DNA of 5,625 bases from an uncultured Eubacteriales bacterium (GTDB taxonomy: Bacteria; Bacillota; Clostridia; Oscillospirales; CAG-272). The notes under the pieces were generated by a model, which searched no databases, had not been told where the DNA came from, and saw only the letters and a program-made list of their open reading frames with translations. Position 1 is the first letter of the stretch; the number at the start of each line of letters is the position of its first letter. Of this stretch, positions 1 to 5,625 are shown in pieces. The stretch lies in the NCBI GenBank assembly GCA_934385225.1, contig CAKRPQ010000109.1, positions 1 to 5,625 of the forward strand, written 5' to 3'. A program made the position numbers and the translations under genes.

Positions 1-1491
1 GAAGAGCTTGAAGAGGTCGTCGCTTTCCTCAAAGATCCCAAAAAATATACGAAGCTCGGTGCGAAAATACCGCACGGCGTTCTGCTTGTAGGCCCTCCCG
101 GTACGGGTAAAACACTGCTTGCAAAAGCGGTTGCGGGCGAGGCTAATGTTCCGTTCTTCTCGATTTCCGGTTCGGATTTCGTTGAAATGTACGTCGGTGT
201 CGGCGCTTCGCGCGTCCGTGACCTTTTCGATACGGCAAAGAAAGCACCCGCGAGCATTATCTTTATCGACGAGATCGATGCCGTAGGACGTCACCGCGGA
301 GCGGGACTCGGCGGCGGTCACGACGAGAGGGAACAGACCCTTAACCAGCTCCTTGTCGAAATGGACGGTTTCGGCTCAAACGAGGGTATAATCGTTATCG
401 CGGCGACGAACCGCCCCGATATTCTTGATCCCGCGCTTCTCCGTCCGGGACGCTTCGACAGACAGATCACCGTCGGTTATCCCGATATAAAGGGCAGAGA
501 GGAAATCCTCAAAGTCCACGCAAAGGATAAACCGCTTGAATCGACCGTCAACTTTAAGAAGATCGCGCAGAGTACCGTAGGATTTACAGGCGCGGATCTT
601 GCAAACCTCCTTAACGAGGCGGCACTCCTTGCCGCAAGACGCGGAAAAGAGCTTATCGGTATGGACGAGATAGAGGACGCGTATATGAAGGTCATTATGG
701 GTCCCCAAAAGAAGGCAAAACAGCGCAGGGAACAGGACAATAAGCTGTGCGCATATCACGAGGCGGGTCACGCTGTCGTTTCTTACTACTGCCCGACGTC
801 AGACCCCGTAAAGCATATCACGATAATCCCCGCGGGCAATGCGGGCGGTGTCACGATACGCGTTCCCGAAGAGGACAGAATGGTTCAGACGAGAAACGAA
901 ATGATAGATAATATCATTGTCTGCCTCGGCGGACGCGTTGCCGAACAGCTTGTGCTTGACGATATTTCGACGGGCGCGTCGAACGACATTCAGCAGGCGA
1001 CGAAGATAGCGAGAGCGATGGTAGAGAGATACGGTATGAGCGAAAAGCTCGGAACTATCCTCTACGGAAACGAGCATAGCAGCGACGAGGTGTTCCTCGG
1101 ACGCGATTTCAGTTCCGGCAAGAACTATTCGGAGAAGACCGCGGCGGAGATCGACGACGAGGTTCGCGCAATCATAGATTCCGCATACGAAAAGTGTACC
1201 GAATATCTGAAAGAGCATATGGATAAGCTCCACTTCATCGCGCAGTACCTCTATAAGCACGAAACGATGGATAACGACCAGTTCAAGGCTGCAATGGAGC
1301 GCGACTGCACCGAAGAGGAGATCGAGGAGATTTCCGAGGCGAAGAAGCGCGAGAGCAGCGAGGCAAATAAGAAAAAAGCCGAGGAGAATGCCACGGTTGC
1401 AGATAAAGAACATTTGACGGAGAATGAAGAAGCTCCCGAAAACGGTAAAGGCGAAAGCGAATCGGGCGGCGGTAATCCGTTCGGACTATGA
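1..1491 (+). CDS. ftsH: ATP-dependent zinc metalloprotease FtsH, 5'-truncated by window edge
   Basis: Membrane-bound AAA+ protease that unfolds and degrades misassembled membrane proteins and some short-lived cytosolic proteins; the family forms hexamers. The frame is open from base 1, giving 496 visible residues; the N-terminal membrane segments and the real start lie outside the window. Visible in order: Walker A GPPGTGKT (31-38), the pore loop as MYVG (63-66), Walker B IIFIDE (86-91), the second region of homology with ATNRPD and arginine fingers in RPGRFDR (148-154), the zinc motif HEAGH (253-257) and the third zinc ligand Asp in SNDI (about 329). The tail from about residue 440 is charged and rich in Glu, Lys and Ser, ending GGGNPFGL, as is common for FtsH tails. 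All catalytic residues are present, so it should be active. Two mild oddities: the pore aromatic is Tyr where E. coli has Phe, and IPRGR after the zinc motif is IPAGN here. Identification is certain. Confidence 0.98.
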   Translation, partial: EELEEVVAFLKDPKKYTKLGAKIPHGVLLVGPPGTGKTLLAKAVAGEANVPFFSISGSDFVEMYVGVGASRVRDLFDTAKKAPASIIFIDEIDAVGRHRGAGLGGGHDEREQTLNQLLVEMDGFGSNEGIIVIAATNRPDILDPALLRPGRFDRQITVGYPDIKGREEILKVHAKDKPLESTVNFKKIAQSTVGFTGADLANLLNEAALLAARRGKELIGMDEIEDAYMKVIMGPQKKAKQRREQDNKLCAYHEAGHAVVSYYCPTSDPVKHITIIPAGNAGGVTIRVPEEDRMVQTRNEMIDNIIVCLGGRVAEQLVLDDISTGASNDIQQATKIARAMVERYGMSEKLGTILYGNEHSSDEVFLGRDFSSGKNYSEKTAAEIDDEVRAIIDSAYEKCTEYLKEHMDKLHFIAQYLYKHETMDNDQFKAAMERDCTEEEIEEISEAKKRESSEANKKKAEENATVADKEHLTENEEAPENGKGESESGGGNPFGL

Positions 1492-1526
1492 CACAAAAAT
1501 GAGAGGCGAAAGCCGAACCGAATTCT

Positions 1527-1627
1527 AAAGACGGACACTTAAAATGAAAGATCACTTGCGGAAGATGTTTTTTTCTTCCGCAAGTGGTCTTTTCATAGCT
1601 GCTTTTAGTTATTAAGTTTCCGTCTTT
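1527..1627. repeat. Outer inverted repeat enclosing the terminator hairpin
   Basis: AAAGACGGACACTT (1527-1540) is complementary to AAGTTTCCGTCTTT (1614-1627) at 13 of 14 positions, and two further A-T pairs extend it inward. The inner hairpin at 1544-1596 lies wholly between these arms, so the region can fold into a nested structure about 100 bases long. The right arm runs into six Ts (1625-1630), which resembles a second terminator for ftsH transcripts. It could instead be the remnant of a small palindromic repeat element. The pairing is seen directly; the role is inference. Confidence 0.6.
1544..1596. terminator. Long hairpin, probable two-way terminator between ftsH and the oxidoreductase
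   Basis: The left arm (1544-1565) pairs with the right arm (1574-1596) around an 8-base T-rich loop. About 22 pairs form with one bulged base and one G-T pair; the core arms read CACTTGCGGAAGA and TCTTCCGCAAGTG. The core stem is followed by TTTT on the + strand and by TTTCATTTT on the - strand, so it can end transcripts from both converging genes. The T runs are short and interrupted, so its strength as an intrinsic terminator is uncertain. Confidence 0.8.
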
Positions 1628-1633
1628 TTTACT

Positions 1634-2908
1634 TTAATTGTGATGAACCTTTACGAGTTTTCCGCCGTCAAGTCTTGATTCCTCTGCGCTTATTCCTATA
1701 AGATGGCTTTCGACCGAATCTTCGAGCGAAGTTCTGTTCTCGCTTTCTCCCGTGAGAATGTAGTAAAGTTCTTTTACAAGCCTGCTGTCTCCCCCGCCGT
1801 GAGCGTTCCCGCCCTCTGTTATGGATTTGAAATCAAGCGCGCTTTTTTCTTCGCCGTAGCGGTATATTATTATTTTTTCTTCTCTTTCGTCGAGAACGAT
1901 CTCGCCGAGTGTTCCGAAAAGATTAATTCGTCTGCCCGCTTCACCGCCGAAAACCATGTTGAGATTTGCCGTGACACCGTTTTTGAATTTCATTTGCACA
2001 AGCTGATGATCGGTGACGTGCTCGTTCGTATTGACACCGCATTTGAATACACAGTTTCCGAAATATGTATTGCGTATTCCGTCATAGAGGTCTTTCTCTG
2101 TTGTCGGTTTTTTCAGAGAAACCTTGTTATAGGGCCATGTGAATTCGGGACATCCGTTTGATTTCCACATATCAATGTAGATTCTTTTTGCACTGTACGG
2201 GCAGGTGTTTACGTGAGGACAGTCAAAACATTTTTCAGTGGAATTTTTCGGTGCGTTCTCCTTTCGGAAAAATCCGAGAGACCCGATTGACGATACGGTG
2301 TCGCATTCGGAGTTTGCATAGTGACAGACAAGATCCAGATCGTGACTGCATTTTGCAAGAATAGTAGGTGCCGTAACATCGTTTATCTGCGATTGTATGC
2401 GGACATACGCCTGCGCCTGATGCCACCAGACGACACGCTCCATTGCGTCAATTGCGATGAGCCGGCCTATTACGCCGTCTCGGAGAAGTTCCGAAACCTT
2501 TTCGAATGCGGGAGCATATCGTAATTCGTGACAAACGGTGACTTTTCTGCCCGTTTCTCTCCTTGTGTCAAGCAGCTCGGTTATCTCCTTACGTGAATAG
2601 CATATCGGCTTTTCAAGCAGAATGTCGTATCCTTGCTTCATGGCACGAATGCACTGGCGGACGTGGCATTTATCGTATGTGGCGATGACGATTACATCCG
2701 CTCTTTTCTTCTCGAAGAAAGTCTCCTCGTCCGAAAACAGTTTACTTTCGTCAAGATTCAGCAGTTTTTTTATTTTGTCAAGCTGCTTCGGGTTTATGTC
2801 GCAGACGGCTGATATTTCATAATGTTCGGGAATGCTTTGCATTTTTTCTCCGAACAAACTTCCTCTTCCGCCTGCACCGAGCAGGGCAACTGTGAGTTTT
2901 TTATCCAT
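1634..2908 (-). CDS. Gfo/Idh/MocA-family NAD(P)-dependent oxidoreductase
   Basis: Predicted cytosolic dehydrogenase of the Gfo/Idh/MocA family, whose members oxidise or reduce sugars, sugar acids, inositols and related polyols using NAD(P). The 424-residue protein starts with a Rossmann fold: GAGGRG at 11-16, an acidic residue after the second strand (Asp37) suggesting NAD preference, and the family signature EKP at 99-101. The catalytic segment reads KCSHDLDL (186-193), with Lys186 and His189 the likely active-site residues. A C-terminal alpha/beta domain carries DHQLVQMKF (300-308) and HGGGDSRL (370-377). Between the two lies a cysteine-bearing insert: Cys227, Cys230, Cys236, Cys253, Cys286 and Cys290. 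The start is supported by AGGAGG seven bases upstream. It is divergent from an AraC-type regulator, its probable controller, and ends near a hairpin shared with ftsH. The substrate cannot be read from sequence; no transporter or kinase gene sits alongside to suggest one. Confidence 0.93.
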   Translation of the reverse strand: MDKKLTVALLGAGGRGSLFGEKMQSIPEHYEISAVCDINPKQLDKIKKLLNLDESKLFSDEETFFEKKRADVIVIATYDKCHVRQCIRAMKQGYDILLEKPICYSRKEITELLDTRRETGRKVTVCHELRYAPAFEKVSELLRDGVIGRLIAIDAMERVVWWHQAQAYVRIQSQINDVTAPTILAKCSHDLDLVCHYANSECDTVSSIGSLGFFRKENAPKNSTEKCFDCPHVNTCPYSAKRIYIDMWKSNGCPEFTWPYNKVSLKKPTTEKDLYDGIRNTYFGNCVFKCGVNTNEHVTDHQLVQMKFKNGVTANLNMVFGGEAGRRINLFGTLGEIVLDEREEKIIIYRYGEEKSALDFKSITEGGNAHGGGDSRLVKELYYILTGESENRTSLEDSVESHLIGISAEESRLDGGKLVKVHHN

Positions 2909-2913
2909 TTTTT

Positions 2914-2921
2914 CTCCTCCT
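2914..2921 (-). promoter_or_regulatory. Ribosome binding site of the oxidoreductase gene
   Basis: Read on the - strand this is AGGAGGAG. Its AGGAGG core lies seven bases before the ATG whose first base is 2908. This near-perfect Shine-Dalgarno sequence fixes the start codon. Confidence 0.88.
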
Positions 2922-2937
2922 GATTTGTTTTTAATTT

Positions 2938-2966
2938 ATTATAATAATCCGTGTCCTAAAAAACAA
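2938..2966 (-). promoter_or_regulatory. Candidate promoter of the oxidoreductase gene
   Basis: On the - strand, TTGTTT (2961-2966) and TATAAT (2938-2943) are separated by 17 bases. The -10 is perfect but the -35 matches the consensus at only three of six positions, as expected for a promoter needing an activator. Transcription would begin near 2931, leaving a leader of roughly 23 bases with the ribosome binding site. The region is AT-rich, so a chance -10 match is possible. Confidence 0.5.
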
Positions 2967-2971
2967 TGACA

Positions 2972-3002
2972 TTTTTGACCTATAAATTGGATTTTTTGTA
3001 CT
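2972..3002. promoter_or_regulatory. Candidate operator: direct repeat with 21-base period between divergent promoters
   Basis: TTTTTGACCT (2972-2981) and TTTTTGTACT (2993-3002) agree at 8 of 10 bases and start 21 bases apart, about two helical turns, a spacing typical of tandem AraC-family half-sites. The pair sits five bases from each flanking -35 box (2961-2966 on -, 3008-3013 on +). A regulator bound here could touch RNA polymerase at both promoters. The T-runs are low-complexity, so this remains a hypothesis. Confidence 0.35.
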
Positions 3003-3007
3003 TTGGA

Positions 3008-3036
3008 TTGACAACAGAGGGCATAGATTGTATAAT
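3008..3036 (+). promoter_or_regulatory. Perfect consensus sigma-A promoter of the AraC-family gene
   Basis: TTGACA (3008-3013) and TATAAT (3031-3036) are separated by exactly 17 bases, a full match to the housekeeping consensus. The predicted transcription start is near 3043, giving a leader of about 28 bases before the ATG at 3071. An upstream GTG at 3047 would fall almost on the transcript's 5' end, which argues against it as the start codon. Confidence 0.88.
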
Positions 3037-3053
3037 TGTCTCGTAGGTGCCTG

Positions 3054-3060
3054 AAAGGAG
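3054..3060 (+). promoter_or_regulatory. Ribosome binding site that decides the AraC-family start
   Basis: AAAGGAG ends 10 bases before the ATG at 3071. No comparable site precedes the longer in-frame GTG at 3047, and this ribosome binding site would lie inside the longer reading, so the ATG is chosen. Confidence 0.85.
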
Positions 3061-3070
3061 TGAAAAAATA

Positions 3071-3997
3071 ATGATTCTGGATTTTTCGGAACTTGAAAAT
3101 CGTTTTTTTTCGGTGTCGGATGCCTTTGCGTCAAGACAGATTTTTAACGGAAAAACGGAATTTGTTATGCACGAACCGCGCCCGACAGACGCGTTTCTTC
3201 TTTTTGCAAACACAACGGGAGTCTGCTATCAAAAAGGCGAAGAACCGCTGTATATTCCGCACGGTGCATTAGTCTATATGCCGAAAAATTGCAGCTATAT
3301 GTGGGAAAATTCACCTGCCGTGGGAAGTGTTGCACAAGAAAATTTGCTCTTCGAATTTACGCTGAATGATGTCCCTGTTACGAGAGGAGAACTGCCGAAA
3401 CGCCAAATGAGTTGTAAATTTGATATTGGAGATGGGATTTCTTTTTCTGACAGGGTTGTCATTGTCACGACACATGGCACGGAAATATACAAAAATTTGC
3501 TGTACACCATAATAGGAGTGCTTGGGTCCGGCGGAAACGCCGTCCTTTCCGCGTATTCGGCTATATACAACTTCTTCAATACACTGTCGGTAAATTGCAA
3601 AGCCGAACGCAGCGGGTTTACGTCACTTAAGGTTGTCGAGACGGGGATGAAATATCTTGAAAACAGTTCGGAAAACAGAACAATCGGTGAAATATCAAAT
3701 CTGTGCGGCGTGAGCATGGGATATTTTGAACGTCTTTTCAGAAATCACATCGGTATTTCTCCTGTCGAATACAGACAAATTCATCGAATCAATCGAATAA
3801 AAATGTATCTGCAAAATGAGAAGACCACCCTTGATGAAATAACCAAAAATATGGAATTTTGCGATAGTGGTTATCTTTGCAGATTTTTTAAGCGCGAAAC
3901 CGGGATGACGCCGAGCGAATACAGAAAGCTTTATCTTTTGCAGACGAAATTTCTTTTCGCAAAATCAAGTGCGGATAATAAAGAAAAACACGGTTGA
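3071..3997 (+). CDS. AraC/XylS-family transcriptional regulator
   Basis: A 308-residue DNA-binding regulator of the AraC family, probably a sensor for a sugar or related compound. The N-terminal half (about 1-175) looks like the cupin-type ligand domain, with the strand-turn-strand stretch YIPHGALVYMPKN at 61-73. The C-terminal half carries two helix-turn-helix units: the first at about 204-247 (IGEISNLCGVSMGYFERLF, then GISPVEYR) and the second at about 253-286, ending in the family signature CRFFKRETGMTPSEYR. A tail of about 22 residues follows. The frame also opens at GTG 3047, but ribosome binding site and promoter positions favour ATG 3071. It is divergent from the oxidoreductase gene, its likely target, and may also act on its own promoter. 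The gene looks more AT-rich than ftsH and prfC, and its last codons form part of a terminator stem. The ligand is unknown. Confidence 0.94.
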   Translation: MILDFSELENRFFSVSDAFASRQIFNGKTEFVMHEPRPTDAFLLFANTTGVCYQKGEEPLYIPHGALVYMPKNCSYMWENSPAVGSVAQENLLFEFTLNDVPVTRGELPKRQMSCKFDIGDGISFSDRVVIVTTHGTEIYKNLLYTIIGVLGSGGNAVLSAYSAIYNFFNTLSVNCKAERSGFTSLKVVETGMKYLENSSENRTIGEISNLCGVSMGYFERLFRNHIGISPVEYRQIHRINRIKMYLQNEKTTLDEITKNMEFCDSGYLCRFFKRETGMTPSEYRKLYLLQTKFLFAKSSADNKEKHG

Positions 3998-4020
3998 TTT
4001 TTTCAACCGTGTTTTTCTTT
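3980..4020. terminator. Perfect 18-bp hairpin, two-way terminator between the AraC-family gene and prfC
   Basis: The left arm at 3980-3997 and the right arm at 4003-4020 are exact complements around a loop of five Ts. The GC-containing core ACACGGTTGA pairs with TCAACCGTGT and is followed by TTTTTCTTT on the + strand; the - strand reads out equally well as TTTTTCTTTATT. The stem contains the last codons and the TGA of the AraC-family gene and begins five bases after the prfC stop, so one element serves both converging genes. Confidence 0.93.
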
Positions 4021-4025
4021 GAATC

Positions 4026-5609
4026 TTACTGCCCGAATTCGGCAAGTTCGAGCTTGCCCTCGTTGTGTTCGAGCGTTCTCGTGATGAACCATTCGCTCTT
4101 GAATAAGAGGAAGTTGTTCTTGCGCACGTCCTGAACCCACGCCGTCTGATAGAGGTCGAGCGTTTTGGGGTCGACGTCGTTCGCAATGCGGCGTATATAC
4201 TGCCATTCGAGCGGTCGGCGGATAAATTCGACGCCGTATTCGCTCTTCATTCTCGCTTCGAGAACCTCAAATTGAAGCTCGCCGACAACGCCGACAATAA
4301 CGCGTTCCATACCCGCGTCAGGCTCAAAGAACATTCGTATCGCACCTTCCTGCGCGATCTGCGTCATGCCTTTTGCAAACTGCTTGCGCTTCATGCTGTC
4401 TATCTGTTCGACCATTGCGAAGCGTTCGGGAGCGAAAGTCGGTATGCCCTCAAATTTTATCTTCATGCTCTTTTCGCATATCGTGTCGCCGATAGAGAAT
4501 ATGCCGGGGTCGAAAACGCCGATAATGTCGCCGGCATAAGCCTCGTCTATGATTTCGCGTTCCTGCGCCATCATCTGCTGCGGCTGCGAAAGCTTTATCT
4601 GTTTGCCCTCCTGGACGTGAAAATATTCCGCACCGCGTTCGAATTTTCCCGAACAGATGCGCATAAACGCGATTCTGTCGCGGTGCGCTTTGTTCATGTT
4701 CGCCTGTATTTTGAAAACGAACGCGGAAAATCTGTCGTCGAACGGATCGACCGTTTCGCCCTCGGTTTTGCGCGGAAGCGGAGATGTCGTCATTTTAAGG
4801 AAGTATTCAAGGAACGTTTCTATACCGAAGTTGTTCAGTGCCGAGCCGAAGAAAACGGGACTGAGCTTGCCGTGGCGTACCTTGTCAAGGTCAAAGTCGA
4901 AGCACGCGCCGTCAATAAGTTCTATCTGTTCGACAAGCTCTTTCCTCTGGTACTCGCCGATAAGCTCGTCCAGTTTTTCGGTGTCGGATATGTCGCATTT
5001 AATCGCGCCGAGGCGTTCGCGTCCCTTGTGCGCGTCGGCAAACGAGAGAATGCAGCGCTTGTCTCTGTCGTAAACGCCCTTGAAGTTCACACCGCAGCCG
5101 ATAGGCCAGTTCATCGGATATGTTCCGATGCCGAATTCTTTTTCAAGCTCGTCGATAAGGTCGAACGGGTCGCGCGCCTCGTGGTCGAGCTTGTTTATGA
5201 ACGTAAATATCGGAATGTCGCGCATGGCGCAGACCTTAAAGAGCTTTCGCGTCTGCGGTTCGATACCTTTTGCTGCGTCGATTACCATTACGGCACTGTC
5301 CGCCGCCATAAGAGTACGGTATGTGTCCTCCGAGAAGTCCTGGTGACCGGGTGTGTCGAGAATGTTTATACAATAGCCGTCGTATTCAAAGCGGAGAACC
5401 GAGGACGTTATCGAAATTCCTCTCTGCTTCTCCATATCCATCCAGTCGGAGACGGCGTGCCTGTCGGACGCCTTGCCCTTTACCGAGCCTGCCGTCTGAA
5501 TCGCGCCTCCGTAGAGAAGAAATTTTTCCGTGAGCGTCGTTTTACCCGCATCAGGGTGCGAAATTATCGCAAATGTACGACGTCTTTTTATTTCATTTTC
5601 GTATTTCAT
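4026..5609 (-). CDS. prfC: Peptide chain release factor 3 (RF3)
   Basis: Cytosolic translational GTPase that drives release factors 1 and 2 off the ribosome after peptide release. At 527 residues it matches the usual RF3 length of just under 530. GTPase motifs are intact: G1 SHPDAGKT (17-24), G2 RGISITSS (63-70) with switch Thr68, G3 DTPGH (85-89) with the catalytic His89, G4 NKLD (139-142) and G5 SAL (256-258). RF3-specific stretches include SDWMDMEKQRGISIT, DFSEDTYRTL and FKIQANMNKAHRDRIAFMR (about 299-317), the last opening the second domain; the third domain includes GELQFEV and MKSEYGVE (about 443-461). These separate it from EF-G and tetracycline-resistance relatives. The start is supported by GGAG eight bases upstream. 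It is transcribed alone towards the AraC-family gene and stops just before their shared terminator. Nothing is missing or unusual. Confidence 0.97.
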   Translation of the reverse strand: MKYENEIKRRRTFAIISHPDAGKTTLTEKFLLYGGAIQTAGSVKGKASDRHAVSDWMDMEKQRGISITSSVLRFEYDGYCINILDTPGHQDFSEDTYRTLMAADSAVMVIDAAKGIEPQTRKLFKVCAMRDIPIFTFINKLDHEARDPFDLIDELEKEFGIGTYPMNWPIGCGVNFKGVYDRDKRCILSFADAHKGRERLGAIKCDISDTEKLDELIGEYQRKELVEQIELIDGACFDFDLDKVRHGKLSPVFFGSALNNFGIETFLEYFLKMTTSPLPRKTEGETVDPFDDRFSAFVFKIQANMNKAHRDRIAFMRICSGKFERGAEYFHVQEGKQIKLSQPQQMMAQEREIIDEAYAGDIIGVFDPGIFSIGDTICEKSMKIKFEGIPTFAPERFAMVEQIDSMKRKQFAKGMTQIAQEGAIRMFFEPDAGMERVIVGVVGELQFEVLEARMKSEYGVEFIRRPLEWQYIRRIANDVDPKTLDLYQTAWVQDVRKNNFLLFKSEWFITRTLEHNEGKLELAEFGQ

Positions 5610-5617
5610 TTTACTAT

Positions 5618-5621
5618 CTCC
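5618..5621 (-). promoter_or_regulatory. Ribosome binding site of prfC
   Basis: GGAG on the - strand, within TTGGAGA, ends eight bases before the ATG at 5609. It is shorter than the site of the oxidoreductase gene. The promoter must lie beyond the window edge. Confidence 0.75.
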
Positions 5622-5625
5622 AAGA

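Noticed and set aside
799..1413. 204-codon open frame on the - strand
   Set aside because: It lies wholly antisense to the conserved protease domain of ftsH, shows no recognisable motif, and reflects the codon pattern of the real gene.
1505..1514. GGC-GAAA-GCC mini-hairpin just after ftsH
   Set aside because: A three-pair stem with a GNRA-like loop is too short to mean anything on its own, and no T-run follows.
1703..2161. 152-codon open frame on the + strand
   Set aside because: It is antisense to the oxidoreductase gene, whose family motifs make that frame certain; the + frame has no recognisable domain.
2987..3009. Direct repeat TTGGATT as the main operator
   Set aside because: The 16-base spacing puts the two copies on different helix faces and the second copy overlaps the -35 box, so it is less likely than the 21-base repeat; kept only as an alternative.
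3295..3717. 140-codon open frame on the - strand
   Set aside because: It is antisense to the AraC-family gene and has no recognised motif.
4657..5533. Three + strand open frames opposite prfC
   Set aside because: They are shadows of the well-supported RF3 gene; their serine- and arginine-rich translations are typical of antisense reading.
4026..5609. Possible tetracycline-resistance ribosome protection protein or EF-G instead of RF3
   Set aside because: SDWMDMEKQRGISIT, DFSEDTYRTL and the length of 527 residues fit RF3; the other families are longer, with extra C-terminal domains.

Overview
The window looks like an ordinary chromosomal stretch of a Gram-positive, Clostridia-type bacterium (Bacillota). 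This rests on strong AGGAG-type ribosome binding sites, a consensus sigma-A promoter, strong hairpin terminators between genes, and the style of the FtsH and RF3 proteins. The genus cannot be fixed from sequence alone; the gut-Clostridia impression is inference.

Layout from left to right: (1) the 3' two thirds of ftsH (+), the membrane-anchored AAA+/zinc protease, cut by the window edge; (2) a 142-base convergent gap holding a long hairpin terminator nested inside a second inverted repeat; (3) a Gfo/Idh/MocA-family NAD(P)-dependent sugar-type oxidoreductase (-); (4) a compact divergent control region with promoters facing both ways and a candidate operator between them; (5) an AraC-family regulator (+), best started at the ATG at 3071; (6) a perfect 18-bp hairpin acting as a two-way terminator and overlapping the end of the regulator gene; (7) a complete prfC (-), encoding peptide chain release factor 3, whose start codon and ribosome binding site lie just inside the right edge.

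The two outer genes are housekeeping (membrane protein quality control and translation termination). The middle pair forms a small accessory module closed off by terminators on both sides. The AraC regulator and the oxidoreductase are transcribed away from a shared control region, so the simplest reading is that the regulator senses a sugar-like compound and controls the oxidoreductase. The oxidoreductase promoter has a good -10 but a poor -35, as an activator-dependent promoter would, whereas the regulator's own promoter is a perfect consensus. The middle module, and the regulator gene above all, looks more AT-rich than ftsH and prfC, which hints at separate ancestry.

I found no RNA genes, CRISPR array, insertion sequence or clear new system. 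The most interesting items are the control region, the nested inverted repeats and the cysteine-rich insert of the oxidoreductase.
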